A DNA stretch of 64,000 nucleotides from Rhizobium sp. CC-YZS058 (GTDB lineage: Bacteria; Pseudomonadota; Alphaproteobacteria; Rhizobiales; Rhizobiaceae). A model generated the notes under the pieces. It had not been told where the DNA came from. It was given only the letters and a program-made list of their open reading frames with translations, and ran no database searches. Positions 1-9,801 of the stretch are shown here, one piece after another (position 1 is the first letter of the stretch; each line of letters opens with the position of its first letter). The translations under genes were made by a program, and so were the position numbers. The DNA lies in assembly GCF_034720595.1 (NCBI RefSeq), contig NZ_JAYESJ010000001.1:3436001-3500000 (forward strand), in the 5' to 3' direction.

Positions 1-1452
1 CAGCGGAACGGGGCGGTCGGGAAGTTCGATGCGGAAGAGCGTGCCGGGCGTCGGCTTTTCCACGAGCGCGATCGTGCCGCCATGGGCGAGCACCAGTTCG
101 CGCGCAATGGCCAGGCCGAGACCGGTGCCGCCGGACCGTGCGGAGCCGCGAAAGGCCGCGAAAAGGTTTTCCCGCGCCTTGGCGGGCATGCCGGGACCAT
201 TGTCGTCGATGGTGATCGAGACGACGCTGCCGGTGCGCAGGGCCGTGACGGTCAGCACCTTGCCCGCCTCAGGCTCCCCGGCCTCCAGCGTCAGCGCCTG
301 GACCGCGTTGCGGCAGAGATTGTGCACCACGCGGAAGAGCTGCTCGCTGTCGGCATCGATGGCCAGCTCCTCGGGAACGGCGACGCGAACTTCGATTCCC
401 GCCTTCGGATCGACCGCCAGAACCTCCAGCACGTCGGCCACCAGCGGCTTGAGCGGCAGGAAGCGGCGGCGCGGCTCGGCTTCCGTGGTGCGGCCATAGG
501 AGAGCACCTCGCGCGTATAGCCTACCGCCCGGTCGATGGTGCGCAACAGCGTCGGGGCGAAGCGCTTGACCACCGGGTCGTCCACATCGGCCAGCCGGTC
601 GGAGATCAGCTGGGCGGAGGAGAGGATGTTGCGCATGTCGTGATTGATCTTGGACACGGCAAGCCCGAGATCGGCGAGGTTCTTCTGCTGCTTCAGCGTT
701 CGCTGCAACTGACGCTGCATATCCGCCAGATGCCGGCCGGCCACCGAGAGTTCGTCGTCGCCCGACTGCGGGATCATCACCCGCGTGGGATCGGCGGGGT
801 CGGCGGCGAAGGCGCGCATATTGGCGGTCATGCGCCGGATCGGCAGGATCATCACCCGGTTGATGACGAGAAAGATGAGGCCCGCGGTAAACAGCGAAAT
901 GCCGATCGAGACGATGAAGACATTGCGGGCATAGGTCAGCATCGCCTTGCGCAAGCTGCGGTCTTCCATCACGAGCTCGATGATCGTGTCGCTCTCGCCG
1001 ATCGGCCCGTAGAAGCGGATGGTCCGATTGCCGCCGAAGAGGAGCGTGTCGAAGGCATCGCGGATCTCGGCAAGCGGCGAGACGGCGGCAATGTCATATT
1101 GCGCATCCACCTCCGGCGGAACGTCGATGGCGGCGATCAGCCGGGCTTCCTCGGCGCGGCGCAGCGCGATCGCCTTGGTGCCGGTGGCGATCAGCGTATC
1201 CTCGCGCACCGGGCCGGAGAGCTGCATGTTCTGCAGGCCATCCACCACCACCGCAGCGGCCGCGGCGGTGTTCAGCCGGTCCTGCATCCAGCGTACCCGC
1301 ATCATCGCGACGGAGGGAACGAAGATCAGGACTTCGGCGATCATGACGAAGAGAACGGTGAGAAGCAGAAGACGGCCGGACAGGCTTGCGAAAAAGCCGG
1401 TGCGCGGCTCGGCCTCGCCCAGAACAGTCTCTTCGCCCGCTTCGATCGTCAT
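1..1452 (-). CDS. Membrane sensor histidine kinase, C-terminus cut by window edge
   Basis: Reverse-strand reading frame open for 484 codons from ATG 1452 to the window edge, so the stop lies outside. A membrane segment (about residues 22-45) is followed by a periplasmic sensor region, a second membrane segment near residues 165-190 and a HAMP-like linker. The dimerisation/phospho-acceptor motif is KINHDMRN with His271. The ATPase domain shows an N box (NLCRNAVQAL), a G1 box (DNGPGMP) and a G2 region (GGTGLGLAIA). It should autophosphorylate and pass phosphate to a response regulator, but none is in view, so the signal is unknown. The H box has Met where most kinases have Leu (HELRN). Confidence 0.88.
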   Translation of the reverse strand, partial: MTIEAGEETVLGEAEPRTGFFASLSGRLLLLTVLFVMIAEVLIFVPSVAMMRVRWMQDRLNTAAAAAVVVDGLQNMQLSGPVREDTLIATGTKAIALRRAEEARLIAAIDVPPEVDAQYDIAAVSPLAEIRDAFDTLLFGGNRTIRFYGPIGESDTIIELVMEDRSLRKAMLTYARNVFIVSIGISLFTAGLIFLVINRVMILPIRRMTANMRAFAADPADPTRVMIPQSGDDELSVAGRHLADMQRQLQRTLKQQKNLADLGLAVSKINHDMRNILSSAQLISDRLADVDDPVVKRFAPTLLRTIDRAVGYTREVLSYGRTTEAEPRRRFLPLKPLVADVLEVLAVDPKAGIEVRVAVPEELAIDADSEQLFRVVHNLCRNAVQALTLEAGEPEAGKVLTVTALRTGSVVSITIDDNGPGMPAKARENLFAAFRGSARSGGTGLGLAIARELVLAHGGTIALVEKPTPGTLFRIELPDRPVPL

Positions 1453-1596
1453 TCCCGCCTTGCCTTCGCGGCGACGCACCGCGCAACACCGGCCCTTATC
1501 ATAGGACAGGCGAACGGAATGTCCAAGGCGAGCACGGCCTCGACCCCGCCGGCAAGGCGCGGGAGCGAGGCATTCGCGATGATCGCGCATAGAGAT

Positions 1597-1633
1597 CTGC
1601 CGGCGGGAGTAGATTTGAACTCCCGCCCGGCAG
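1597..1633 (-). terminator. Hairpin downstream of the chemoreceptor gene
   Basis: A near-perfect inverted repeat, CTGCCGGCGGGAGT and ACTCCCGCCCGGCAG with one bulged C, starts a few bases after the chemoreceptor stop codon. It would form a strong stem in the minus-strand transcript. There is no clear U-run, so it may stabilise the mRNA 3' end or act with Rho rather than being a classic intrinsic terminator. Confidence 0.5.
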
Positions 1634-1641
1634 GCTCTGCC

Positions 1642-3726
1642 TTAGAACTCTTCCCAATTGTCGGCCGAGGCGGCCGCGGCCGGCGCGGCGAAGGCGCGCG
1701 CGACATTGCCGACCATGGCGCGCGCGGGGGAAGCGACCGGACGCGCGGTGGCGACGGATGCGGGTGCCGGACGACGACCGGGCGCAGGCCGCGCGGCGGG
1801 CTGTGCCGCCCTTAAGACAGGGGCCATGGCCGGAGCGGATGCCCGCGGTGCGCCGCCGGCGGCCGCGACCGCGCCGAGATTGAACCGGCCGATCATCCGG
1901 GCGAGATTGTCCGCTTCGGAGGAGAGCTTGTGGGTGGCGGCATTGGCCTCTTCCACCATGGCGGCGTTCTGCTGGGTCACCTGGTCCATCTGGTTGACGG
2001 CGCTGCTGACCTCGGCAAGGCCCGTCGCCTGTTCGCGCGCGGCGGTGGCGATCGAGTGGATGTGGTCGTTGATAGCGAGGATGCGGGTCTCGATCTCGGA
2101 CAGCGCGCTGCCGGTCTGCTGCACCAGCGTCACGCCGGTTGCCACCTCCGTTCCGGACTTGGCGATCAGCGCCTTGATATCCTTGGCCGCGCTGGCGGCC
2201 CGCTGGGCAAGCTCACGCACCTCCTGCGCGACGACGGCAAAGCCCTTGCCGGCCTCGCCGGCACGCGCGGCTTCGACACCGGCATTCAGTGCCAGAAGGT
2301 TGGTCTGGAAGGCGATCTCGTCGATAACGCCGATGATGCTCGAGATCTGGCTGGAGGCCTGCTCGATGCGGCCCATGGCGTCGACGGCGCTGCGCACCAC
2401 CGTGCCCGACTGGGCGGCCGCTTCCTTGGCCTCCGTCACCATCACCGTCGCTTCCTGGGCCCGATCGGTAGAAGTGCGCACGGCGACGGTGATTTCGTCG
2501 AGTGCAGCGGCCGTCTGTTCCAGCGAGGCAGCCTGCTGTTCGGTGCGACGGGCAAGATCGTCGGCCGCGCTGCGCAGCTCGCCGGAATTGCCGTTGATGT
2601 CGTGGGTGGTGGCCCGCACTTCGGAAAGGGTCGTGCGGAGCGTCTTCACCGTTTCGTTGACATTGGTCTGCAGCTCGCCGAAGGCACCGCGGAACTCGCC
2701 GGTCATCGCGCCGGTCAGATCGCCGTTCGAAAGACCGGCGATGACGCGGCGGGTCTCCTCCACGCCGGCGTTCACGCCGGACAGAAGCTGGTTGACGCTT
2801 TCGGCGAAACGATTGAGCGCCGGATCGCCATAATCACGCGTAATCCGGTGCGAGAAATCGCCGGCGGCCGCGGCCTGGACCACTTCGGCAATCGAGGTTT
2901 GCAGCTCGGCGGAGCGCGCACGCAGGGCCCCCTCCTCGCTGTTCAGCCGTTCGACGGCCTGGGCATTGCGCTTGAACACCTCGACGGCGCGCGCCATTTC
3001 GCCGATTTCGTCGGCACGGGCAGCCATCGGGATCTCGGTCTCGAGTTCGCCGTCGGACAGCTTGGTCATCACGCCGGTCAGCGCGCTGATCGGGTGGCTG
3101 AGCTGGCGCACGGCGACCGTGAGCGCAACGCCGAGGCCGATTGCCAGGCCGATCAGGGCCGTGGCGGCAATCAGCAGGCTCATCTGGTGGCTGATGCCGG
3201 CCACTTCGGCACGGATCGCCTCCAGCCGTTCGCGGTCGGCCGAAACGAGCGCGTCGATCTCCCCTTGGAAGGCCTTGCGGTTGGCACGGTTCTCGTCCGT
3301 ATTGCCCTGCTGGTTGGCCGCCTGCGGCGACACCTCGCGGGCAAGACGGGCGGTCTCGCTGCGGAAGGTGCGGAATTCGGCCGCGCGCTTGGCGACGGCA
3401 TTGAAGCTCTCGGCTTCTTCCGCCGGCACGAGCGGACGCCAGGCTTCAAGCAGGGAATCGATCTTGGCGAGGTTGTCGACAATGCCCTTGGCGAAAGGCT
3501 CGGCTTTCTCCAGCGTTGGAGCCGCATAGGTGCCGCGCGCTTCCATGACGACGGCGGTCACCAACCTGTTCAGCCGCTCGCCATTATAGGCGCGGTCGGC
3601 TGCATTCTCATAGGCCTCGAGGCGGCTGTCATACCGCGCGACGACGGCCAGCGCCATGACCACAACCACCATCGTCACCGCCCCCATGGCACCGACGATC
3701 AGACCGATCTTTCCACGAATTTTCAT
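1642..3726 (-). CDS. Methyl-accepting chemotaxis protein with C-terminal NWEEF tail
   Basis: 694 aa transmembrane chemoreceptor. Membrane segments lie near residues 8-30 and 185-208, with a roughly 150-residue mainly helical sensor region between them. A HAMP domain follows, then a second HAMP-like region (around residues 280-340), then a long coiled-coil signalling domain. The conserved hairpin tip reads [20 protein letters not shown], the region that contacts CheA and CheW. After an Ala/Pro-rich linker the protein ends in NWEEF, matching the NWETF-type pentapeptide that tethers CheR/CheB in other receptors. The ligand cannot be predicted. No che genes are nearby, so it probably feeds an array encoded elsewhere. 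A hairpin follows the stop. Confidence 0.93.
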   Translation of the reverse strand: MKIRGKIGLIVGAMGAVTMVVVVMALAVVARYDSRLEAYENAADRAYNGERLNRLVTAVVMEARGTYAAPTLEKAEPFAKGIVDNLAKIDSLLEAWRPLVPAEEAESFNAVAKRAAEFRTFRSETARLAREVSPQAANQQGNTDENRANRKAFQGEIDALVSADRERLEAIRAEVAGISHQMSLLIAATALIGLAIGLGVALTVAVRQLSHPISALTGVMTKLSDGELETEIPMAARADEIGEMARAVEVFKRNAQAVERLNSEEGALRARSAELQTSIAEVVQAAAAGDFSHRITRDYGDPALNRFAESVNQLLSGVNAGVEETRRVIAGLSNGDLTGAMTGEFRGAFGELQTNVNETVKTLRTTLSEVRATTHDINGNSGELRSAADDLARRTEQQAASLEQTAAALDEITVAVRTSTDRAQEATVMVTEAKEAAAQSGTVVRSAVDAMGRIEQASSQISSIIGVIDEIAFQTNLLALNAGVEAARAGEAGKGFAVVAQEVRELAQRAASAAKDIKALIAKSGTEVATGVTLVQQTGSALSEIETRILAINDHIHSIATAAREQATGLAEVSSAVNQMDQVTQQNAAMVEEANAATHKLSSEADNLARMIGRFNLGAVAAAGGAPRASAPAMAPVLRAAQPAARPAPGRRPAPASVATARPVASPARAMVGNVARAFAAPAAAASADNWEEF

Positions 3727-3896
3727 TACGACTTACCCCTGCACTCCCCAGAGCCGGCGCTGTGCCGACATCTGGACCCTAGGGGCCAATATTTAAGAAA
3801 CCACAGCATAAGCCGCGGCTTTGTGCGTGATAGCTTTCCGATGTCTGATTCTGACGCAGACCGGGGACGGGCGGCCATGCTTCCAAGCCGCCGCGA

Positions 3897-3924
3897 TTGA
3901 CTTTTGCGGTTTACATCTTATAAG
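3897..3924 (+). promoter_or_regulatory. Probable sigma-70 promoter of rpmH-rnpA-yidC; intergenic region 3727-4036
   Basis: TTGACT (3897-3902) and TATAAG (3919-3924) are separated by 16 bases, a good housekeeping promoter match. Transcription would start near 3931, giving a leader of about 105 nt before rpmH. This 310-bp region between the divergent chemoreceptor and rpmH genes holds no other gene. The chemoreceptor promoter must also lie here but was not resolved. Confidence 0.55.
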
Positions 3925-4036
3925 CCGCCGCACGTCCGGGTGAGCGACAGCTCGCCGGCTTGGCCGTGCCGGACACCCACGCTCCCTTGCTGTTACAGCA
4001 AATCCAAGAAGGGCCGCACACCGCGGTATTAAATAA

Positions 4037-4174
4037 ATGTCGAAGCGTACCTATCAACCCTCCAAGCTTGTTCGCAAGCGCCGCCACGGTTTCCGTGCGC
4101 GTATCGCCACCAAGGGCGGCCGCAAGGTCATCCAGGCTCGCCGCGCCCGCGGCCGCGCCCGTCTCTCGGCTTGA
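4037..4174 (+). CDS. rpmH: Large ribosomal subunit protein bL34
   Basis: 45-codon gene for a very basic protein beginning [10 protein letters not shown] and ending RARLSA. It contains the family signature [20 protein letters not shown]. bL34 is a small protein buried in 23S rRNA of the 50S subunit. The usual start is MKRTYQ; here one extra residue (Ser) follows Met. No clear Shine-Dalgarno sequence precedes the ATG, where the sequence is AT-rich (TATTAAATAA). It is the first gene of the conserved rpmH-rnpA-yidC cluster and lies 70 bp before rnpA. Confidence 0.95.
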   Translation: MSKRTYQPSKLVRKRRHGFRARIATKGGRKVIQARRARGRARLSA

Positions 4175-4182
4175 GCCGGTCT

Positions 4183-4216
4183 CCCGCTTCTGCGGGGTGG
4201 CGGCCTTCGCGCCGCC
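4183..4216 (+). other. Two small hairpins between rpmH and rnpA
   Basis: CCCGC-TTCT-GCGGG (4183-4196) and GGCGGC-CTTCGC-GCCGCC (4199-4216) sit back to back in the rpmH-rnpA spacer. Neither has a T-run, so full termination is unlikely. Such stems often lower expression of rnpA relative to the much more abundant L34 or protect processed ends. This role is inferred. Confidence 0.4.
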
Positions 4217-4244
4217 TGAAACCGCCAAGAGAGACTTCTGACGC

Positions 4245-4679
4245 ATGACGTCTGGCGACCCACGAAACACTGCCGGGCGGCTGAAAAGCCGGCCGCAGTT
4301 CCTTGCCGTCCGCGAGGGCGAACGGCGGAAGGGGGCAACCTTTCTGCTGGAAGTGCTCGATCGCGGAGAGGCCGATGCCGCGCCCCGTGTCGGCTTTACC
4401 GTGACGAAGAAGCACGGCAACGCGGTGGAACGAAACCGCATGCGGCGGCGCCTGCGCGAGGCCGTGCGGCTGAAGGCTGCAACGGCGATGAAAGCCGGGC
4501 ATGATTATGTCATCGTTGCCCGCCGTGATGTGCTTGGCATTCCCTTTGAGACTCTCACCGGCCAGCTGATCGCGCGGATCGAAGGCCGGCGTGGCGATGG
4601 CAGGCCGAAAGCGCCTGCGCCCGAAAGACCCGAAAACGAGGTCGGCCCCGGCCGAAAGACCGGCTCCAGGAAAGAATGA
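4245..4679 (+). CDS. rnpA: Ribonuclease P protein component
   Basis: 144 aa basic protein that binds the RNase P RNA and helps it remove 5' leaders from tRNA precursors. The family core is clear: a RLKSRPQF start region, then [25 protein letters not shown], which holds the RNR motif. A Gly/Pro/Arg-rich C-terminal extension follows the fold from about residue 115. The last codons overlap the yidC start by four bases (ATGA), pointing to translational coupling. Confidence 0.95.
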   Translation: MTSGDPRNTAGRLKSRPQFLAVREGERRKGATFLLEVLDRGEADAAPRVGFTVTKKHGNAVERNRMRRRLREAVRLKAATAMKAGHDYVIVARRDVLGIPFETLTGQLIARIEGRRGDGRPKAPAPERPENEVGPGRKTGSRKE

Positions 4680-6493
4680 TGGACAAAAACCGCAACTACT
4701 TCATCGCCATCGGCGTGTCGGTGCTCATTCTGATCGCCTGGCAGTTCCTCTACATCAATCCGAAAATGGAAGCCGAGCGGCTGGCCCAGCAGGCGCGCCA
4801 GACCGAACAGAGCCAGCAGGCCGCCAATGGCGGCCAGCAGCAGGGCACGCCCGCCGCTTCCGGCCAGGCGCCCGCCTCCGGCCAGGCGTCCGCTCCGGGC
4901 GCGGTGCCGCAGACGGCGGCAAGCCGCGACCAGGCGATCGCCCAATCGGCGCGCGTACCGATCGACACGGAAGCCCTCGCCGGCTCGATCAATCTGACCG
5001 GTGGCCGCCTCGATGACCTGAAGCTCAAGGAATATCACGAGACGGTCGATCCGAAGAGCCCGATCATCACGCTCTTCAGCCCGGCAGAAACCCAGGACGG
5101 CTACTTCACCGAACTCGGCTATATCGGCGACGCCACTACCGGCACGGTTCCCGGGCCGCAGACGGTGTGGACCGCGACCGACGGCGCGACGCTGACCAGC
5201 CAAACGCCGGTGACGCTGACCTATACGAACGAGAAGGGCCTGAACTTCACGCGCGTCATCTCGGTCGACGACCACTTCATGTTCAAGGTCGAAGATACGA
5301 TCGCCAACGCCTCCGGCGCGGCCGTGTCGCTGTCGCCCTATGGCCGCGTCACCCGCTTCAACAAGCCGGCCACCCCGTCGGTCTATGTCCTGCATGAAGG
5401 CTTCATCGGCGTAATCGGCGAGCATGGCCTGCAGGAGCTTGCCTATGGCAAGGTTGAAGACGCCGCACCGCGCGAACCCGGCAAGGCGACCGGCGGCTGG
5501 CTCGGCATCACCGACAAATACTGGGCCGCTGCCATCGTGCCTCCGCAGGCCGGCGCCTACGATACCCGTTTTGCCCATTTCACCGACGGCCGTCCGCGCT
5601 ATCAGGCCGACTTCCGCCAGGACGTCGTGACCGTCGATCCCGGCCAGTCCGTCAAGCGGGACACGCTGGTCTTCGCCGGTGCCAAGCAGGTACCGCTCGT
5701 CGATGGCTACGAGGCAAGCTACAACATTCCCCAATTCGACCTGCTGATCGATTGGGGCTGGTTCTACTTCATCACCAAGCCGATGTTTAAGCTGATGGAT
5801 TTCTTCTTCCGCTTCTTCGGCAACTTCGGCGTGGCGATCCTGCTCACCACCATCGTCGTCAAGGCGCTCTTCTTCCCGCTGGCCAGCAAGCAATATGCCT
5901 CCATGGCCAATATGAAGAAGGTTCAGCCGAAGATGGAGGAGCTGAAGAAGAAGTTTGGCGACGACCGGATGGGCCTGCAGCAGGCGATGATGCAGCTCTA
6001 CAAGGACGAGAAGATCAATCCGGTGGCCGGCTGCTGGCCGATCCTCCTGCAAATCCCGGTGTTCTTCGCGCTCTACAAGGTGATCTATGTCACCATCGAA
6101 ATGCGCCACGCGCCCTTCTTCGGCTGGATCCAGGACCTCTCCGCCCCCGATCCGACCTCGCTCTTCAACCTGTTCGGCCTGCTGCCCTTCGCTGTGCCGC
6201 ACGCGCTGATGATCGGCGTCTGGCCGCTGGTCATGGGTGTCACCATGTTCCTGCAGATGCGCATGAACCCGACGCCGCCGGACCCGACCCAGGCGATGCT
6301 GTTCACCTGGATGCCGGTCGTCTTCACCTTCATGCTGGCAAGCTTCCCCGCGGGTCTGGTGATCTACTGGGCGTGGAACAACACGCTGTCGATCATCCAG
6401 CAGGCCTTCATCATGAAGCGCCACGGCGCCAAGATCGAGCTCTTCGACAATTTGAAGGGCCTGTTCTCGCGAAAGCCGAAACCGGCGGAATAG
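4676..6493 (+). CDS. yidC: Membrane protein insertase YidC
   Basis: 605 aa inner-membrane insertase and chaperone, acting with SecYEG or alone. It has an N-terminal membrane anchor (about residues 6-24, after MMDKNRNYF), a Gln/Ala/Pro-rich linker, and a large periplasmic domain (about 70-360). The C-terminal five-helix core begins around residue 365 ([20 protein letters not shown]), with the cytoplasmic loop [18 protein letters not shown]. The tail is basic (FSRKPKPAE). This is the Gram-negative long form. The start overlaps rnpA; a second ATG one codon later is equally possible. A strong terminator follows. Confidence 0.96.
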   Translation: MMDKNRNYFIAIGVSVLILIAWQFLYINPKMEAERLAQQARQTEQSQQAANGGQQQGTPAASGQAPASGQASAPGAVPQTAASRDQAIAQSARVPIDTEALAGSINLTGGRLDDLKLKEYHETVDPKSPIITLFSPAETQDGYFTELGYIGDATTGTVPGPQTVWTATDGATLTSQTPVTLTYTNEKGLNFTRVISVDDHFMFKVEDTIANASGAAVSLSPYGRVTRFNKPATPSVYVLHEGFIGVIGEHGLQELAYGKVEDAAPREPGKATGGWLGITDKYWAAAIVPPQAGAYDTRFAHFTDGRPRYQADFRQDVVTVDPGQSVKRDTLVFAGAKQVPLVDGYEASYNIPQFDLLIDWGWFYFITKPMFKLMDFFFRFFGNFGVAILLTTIVVKALFFPLASKQYASMANMKKVQPKMEELKKKFGDDRMGLQQAMMQLYKDEKINPVAGCWPILLQIPVFFALYKVIYVTIEMRHAPFFGWIQDLSAPDPTSLFNLFGLLPFAVPHALMIGVWPLVMGVTMFLQMRMNPTPPDPTQAMLFTWMPVVFTFMLASFPAGLVIYWAWNNTLSIIQQAFIMKRHGAKIELFDNLKGLFSRKPKPAE

Positions 6494-6542
6494 ACCGCTT
6501 TCGTCCCGTCGCATGTGGGACTAAGAACGATACGCGATCGCG

Positions 6543-6572
6543 CCCCGGGCCATGCGCCCGGGGTTTTCGTTT
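6543..6572 (+). terminator. Intrinsic terminator after yidC
   Basis: Perfect 8-bp stem CCCCGGGC / GCCCGGGG (6543-6550, 6556-6563) with loop CATGC, followed by TTTTCGTTT. It ends the rpmH-rnpA-yidC transcript. It also argues against starting engB upstream, because the ATG at 6552 lies inside its loop. Confidence 0.85.
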
Positions 6573-6596
6573 CAGGACCGGCTCGAGGATGACGCC

Positions 6597-7250
6597 ATGA
6601 CCGACCCCGTTTCCCCCGTCGAAAAGCCGCTCTTCGGCCACCCCTGGATCTTTATCCGCGGCGTGCCGTCGATGAAGTTCCTCCCGCCGGAAGGCCCCTT
6701 CGAGGTGGCCTTTGCCGGGCGCTCCAATGTCGGGAAATCGTCGCTGATCAATGCGCTGGTCGGACAAAAGGGCCTGGCACGCACATCCAACACGCCCGGC
6801 CGCACGCAGGAACTCAATTATTTCGTGCCCGATGGCTATTCCGGGGAAGGCACGGACCTGCCGCCGATGGCCCTGGTCGACATGCCGGGCTACGGCTATG
6901 CCCAGGCACCGAAGGCGCAGGTGGATGCCTGGACGAAGCTCGTCTTTGAGTATCTGCGCGGCCGCGCCACGCTGAAGCGCGTCTATGTGCTGATCGACAG
7001 CCGCCATGGGCTGAAGAGCAATGACGACGAGGTGCTCTCTCTCCTCGACAAGGCGGCCGTTTCCTACCAGATCGTGCTGACGAAGACCGACAAGATCAAG
7101 GCCGGCGCCGTGCCGCATCTCGTCGCCGACACGCTGGAGAAGATCCGCAAGCGCCCGGCCGCCTTCCCCGAGGTGATCGCCACCTCCTCGGAAAAGGGCG
7201 CCGGGCTCGAAGAGCTTCGCACCGCCATCCTGACCACGATCGGGCACTGA
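6597..7250 (+). CDS. engB: Ribosome biogenesis GTPase YihA/EngB
   Basis: 217 aa small TRAFAC-class GTPase needed for 50S subunit assembly in many bacteria. GTP-binding motifs are visible: GRSNVGKSS (residues 41-49), a switch I region with [14 protein letters not shown] (G3) and TKTDK (G4). ATG 6597 was chosen because the upstream in-frame ATG lies in the yidC terminator loop. Gene order yidC-engB is common in rhizobia. The gene converges on msrB with only 15 bp between stops. Confidence 0.93.
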   Translation: MTDPVSPVEKPLFGHPWIFIRGVPSMKFLPPEGPFEVAFAGRSNVGKSSLINALVGQKGLARTSNTPGRTQELNYFVPDGYSGEGTDLPPMALVDMPGYGYAQAPKAQVDAWTKLVFEYLRGRATLKRVYVLIDSRHGLKSNDDEVLSLLDKAAVSYQIVLTKTDKIKAGAVPHLVADTLEKIRKRPAAFPEVIATSSEKGAGLEELRTAILTTIGH

Positions 7251-7265
7251 GCCTGGGCCAGGGGA

Positions 7266-7766
7266 TCAGGCCGGCGTTTCGCCGGGCCTGAAGGTCAGGA
7301 TCTCGCCATTGATGCAGTGGCGCATGCCGGTCGGCTGCGGCCCGTCATTGAAGATGTGGCCGAGATGGCCACCGCAACGGCTGCAATGGCACTCGGTGCG
7401 CACCATCCCGAAACTGCCGTCCTCGCGCGTGCCGATTGCCTTCGGCCGGGCATCCCAGAAGCTCGGCCAGCCGGTTCCGCTGTCGAACTTCTTGGACGAA
7501 TCGTAGAGGGCCTGGTCGCAACCGACGCAGTGGAAGGTGCCGGCTCGCTTCTCATGATTGAGCGCGCTGGTGAACGGCCGCTCCGTGTCCTCGTGGCGCA
7601 GGATCTGGTACTGCGCGTCGCTCAACTGCGCCTTCCATTCGGCATCGCTCTTCGTCACCGGAAAACTTTCGGCAGCGGCGGGCGTCACGGGCGGAAACAG
7701 GGAGGGGAACGCGGCGGCGGCAAGGCCGGCCGACCCGGCAAGCAGAAACAGGCGACGGCTGATCAT
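7266..7766 (-). CDS. msrB: Exported peptide-methionine (R)-S-oxide reductase
   Basis: 166 aa MsrB with an N-terminal twin-arginine signal (MISRRLFLLAGSAG) ending near an AAA cleavage region at about residue 33. The enzyme reduces R-methionine sulfoxide in proteins. It has two CxxC zinc sites (CVGC, CSRC), the GTGWPSF motif and the catalytic Cys in GMRHCINGE. ATG 7766 has AAGGA seven bases upstream; a TTG five codons earlier is in frame but lacks support. Tat export predicts a periplasmic repair enzyme. No msrA or msrPQ is next to it. Confidence 0.92.
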   Translation of the reverse strand: MISRRLFLLAGSAGLAAAAFPSLFPPVTPAAAESFPVTKSDAEWKAQLSDAQYQILRHEDTERPFTSALNHEKRAGTFHCVGCDQALYDSSKKFDSGTGWPSFWDARPKAIGTREDGSFGMVRTECHCSRCGGHLGHIFNDGPQPTGMRHCINGEILTFRPGETPA

Positions 7767-7876
7767 GGCAAAATCCTTCAAGGAAAGCGGCCGCAGCCGC
7801 CAAGCCCTAATCTAAGCCGCGTGGGACATGCTCAAAAGAAGCGGCTCATCACACTCGCGTGAGCGCATAGCGGATC

Positions 7877-8605
7877 TCAGTTCGCCGTTCCTGCCAGAAC
7901 CGGGCCAGGACCGCCGATGCCATCGCGAACCGTGCCGGCCGGCTCGAGGCTCAGCGTCAAGGCTGCATCGCCGCCAAGGCGCCCACGAAGCGCGGGGGGA
8001 ACGGTCAGCGAGGCGCTTGCCCGATCCAGCGTGCCGAGCGACACCGGCTCGCCGCCCTTCTGCGCCAGCCAGAGCTCCATGACGGCACCAGGTTTGGCCG
8101 AAGAGGCCGATGGCACCAGCGTCAGGGCGCCCGAGGAGGGGTCGTAGTCCGCCCTCAAGGCAAGGTCGCTGCCGGCAACCGACAGGCTCTTGCTGACCGG
8201 CGTCCCGCCGACGGAGAAGAGGCCGGACTGCGACAGGCCCATGGCCACGAGGCAGAAGCTTGCGACACCCGCAAGACCGCGCCAGAAGGCGACGGACTGC
8301 CAGAGCGAGCCGGCGCCCGGCAACGGCTTCCAGAGTGCGACATGCTCGCCGGCATCAGCGCGGGGACGCGGGCGGGCTGCCGGCGCCTCCGGCCGGCGGC
8401 TTTTGCCGCGGGTCGGCTGGGCACGCTGGTCGACCGTCATCATGTTGCTCTGCCAGTGATTGACCATGGCCGCGAAATTGCGGTCGAGCCGCATGCGCGC
8501 TTCGACCTTGCTTCGTTCCTCGGGCGAGAGCACGCCGAGCACATATTCGCCGGCAATGACCTGGTCGAGGCGGGAGTCCCCGCGTTTGGCATTGTCTGTC
8601 GTCAT
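7877..8605 (-). CDS. Anti-sigma factor, RskA-like
   Basis: 242 aa. The N-terminal 50 residues (AGEYVLGVLSPEERSKVEARM, then HWQSNM) match the helical sigma-binding region of RskA-type anti-sigma factors. A Pro/Arg linker, one membrane segment (about residues 112-132, GLAGVASFCLVAMGLSQSGLF) and an extracytoplasmic C-terminal domain follow (DLALRADYDPSSGALTLVP, then MELWLAQKGGEPVSLGTL). It should hold an ECF sigma factor at the membrane. Such genes usually follow their sigma gene, but only a 218-bp spacer and then divergent argB lie upstream. Confidence 0.82.
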   Translation of the reverse strand: MTTDNAKRGDSRLDQVIAGEYVLGVLSPEERSKVEARMRLDRNFAAMVNHWQSNMMTVDQRAQPTRGKSRRPEAPAARPRPRADAGEHVALWKPLPGAGSLWQSVAFWRGLAGVASFCLVAMGLSQSGLFSVGGTPVSKSLSVAGSDLALRADYDPSSGALTLVPSASSAKPGAVMELWLAQKGGEPVSLGTLDRASASLTVPPALRGRLGGDAALTLSLEPAGTVRDGIGGPGPVLAGTAN

Positions 8606-8823
8606 GATTGAAAACGCTCGCTGAGGGCGGCCGCTGGCCGGATAGATCCAGGATCATACGCATGGTTAACGCGCTTTTCCATCGTCATTTGCAACGGGTG
8701 CCGCCTTTCGCGCGCTTCTGCCGCAGCCTTGTCATCCATGCGTTATCTTTCAAGGGGATCATTCCCAGGCTGAAAAACTTGCGCTAGATACGAGCCGCAT
8801 CGATCCCCCAAGGTAATCGTCCC

Positions 8824-9732
8824 ATGTCGTCTGAGACTGCCACGCCCACTGCTTCCGAGAGCGAAATCCAGGCCCGCCTGCTGGCGCAGGCCCTGCCCTA
8901 CATGCAGCGCTACGAGAACCGGACGATCGTGGTGAAATATGGCGGCCATGCCATGGGCGATTCCGAACTCGGCAAGGCGTTCGCCAGCGACATCGCGCTC
9001 CTGAAGCAGTCGGGCGTCAACCCAATCGTCGTCCATGGTGGCGGTCCGCAGATCGGCGCGATGCTGACCAAGATGGGAATCGAATCGAAGTTCGAAGGCG
9101 GGCTGCGTGTCACCGATGCCAAGACGGTCGAGATCGTCGAAATGGTGCTGGCCGGCTCGATCAACAAGGAGATCGTCGCGCTCATCAACCAGACGGGGGA
9201 ATGGGCAATCGGGCTGTGCGGCAAGGACGGCAACATGGTCTTCGCCGAAAAGGCCAAGAAGACCATCATCGATCCCGACAGCAGTATCGAACGCGTGCTC
9301 GATCTCGGCTTCGTCGGCGAAGTGGTGGAGGTCGACCGTACCCTGCTCGATCTCCTCGCCCGCTCCGAGATGATCCCGGTCATCGCACCGGTTGCGCCGG
9401 GGCGCGACGGGGCGACCTACAACATCAACGCCGACACCTTTGCGGGTGCCATCGCCGGGGCGCTCAACGCCACACGCCTGCTGTTCCTGACCGACGTTCC
9501 GGGCGTGCTCGACAAGAACAAGCAGCTTATCAAGGAGCTCTCAGTTGCCGAGGCCCAGGCGCTGATCGCCGACGGCACGATCTCGGGTGGGATGATTCCG
9601 AAGGTCGAGACCTGCATCGATGCCATCAAGGCCGGCGTGCAGGGCGTGGTGATCCTGAACGGCAAGACCGCCCATTCCGTGCTGCTCGAAATCTTCACAG
9701 AACATGGTGCCGGCACGCTGATCGTGCCCTGA
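8824..9732 (+). CDS. argB: Acetylglutamate kinase
   Basis: 302 aa. It phosphorylates N-acetylglutamate in the second step of arginine synthesis and is usually the arginine-feedback step in bacteria with the cyclic pathway. Family motifs include VVKYGGHAM (phosphate binding), [18 protein letters not shown] and [15 protein letters not shown]. The N-terminal helix ([21 protein letters not shown]) is the type linked to hexameric, arginine-sensitive and PII-regulated kinases. No other arginine genes are adjacent, which is normal in rhizobia. Confidence 0.95.
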   Translation: MSSETATPTASESEIQARLLAQALPYMQRYENRTIVVKYGGHAMGDSELGKAFASDIALLKQSGVNPIVVHGGGPQIGAMLTKMGIESKFEGGLRVTDAKTVEIVEMVLAGSINKEIVALINQTGEWAIGLCGKDGNMVFAEKAKKTIIDPDSSIERVLDLGFVGEVVEVDRTLLDLLARSEMIPVIAPVAPGRDGATYNINADTFAGAIAGALNATRLLFLTDVPGVLDKNKQLIKELSVAEAQALIADGTISGGMIPKVETCIDAIKAGVQGVVILNGKTAHSVLLEIFTEHGAGTLIVP

Positions 9733-9801
9733 GCCGGCATCCTTTAGCATCTGCCGAAACAGCCTCTTCCCATTCGAAGCAAGCTGGGCCATGATAGGCT
9801 C

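Noticed and set aside
82..1815. 577-codon plus-strand frame
   Set aside because: It is the antisense of the histidine kinase; its sequence has no domain pattern, whereas the minus strand gives clear H, N and G boxes.
3911..4441. 176-codon minus-strand frame opposite rpmH-rnpA
   Set aside because: Shadow of two certain genes; rpmH itself is short but unmistakable.
4505..6514. 669-codon minus-strand frame across yidC
   Set aside because: Rich in His, Asp, Gly and Arg as expected for the antisense of a GC-rich gene; yidC on the other strand is certain.
6552..6596. Upstream start for engB
   Set aside because: The ATG lies in the loop of the yidC terminator and no ribosome binding site precedes it.
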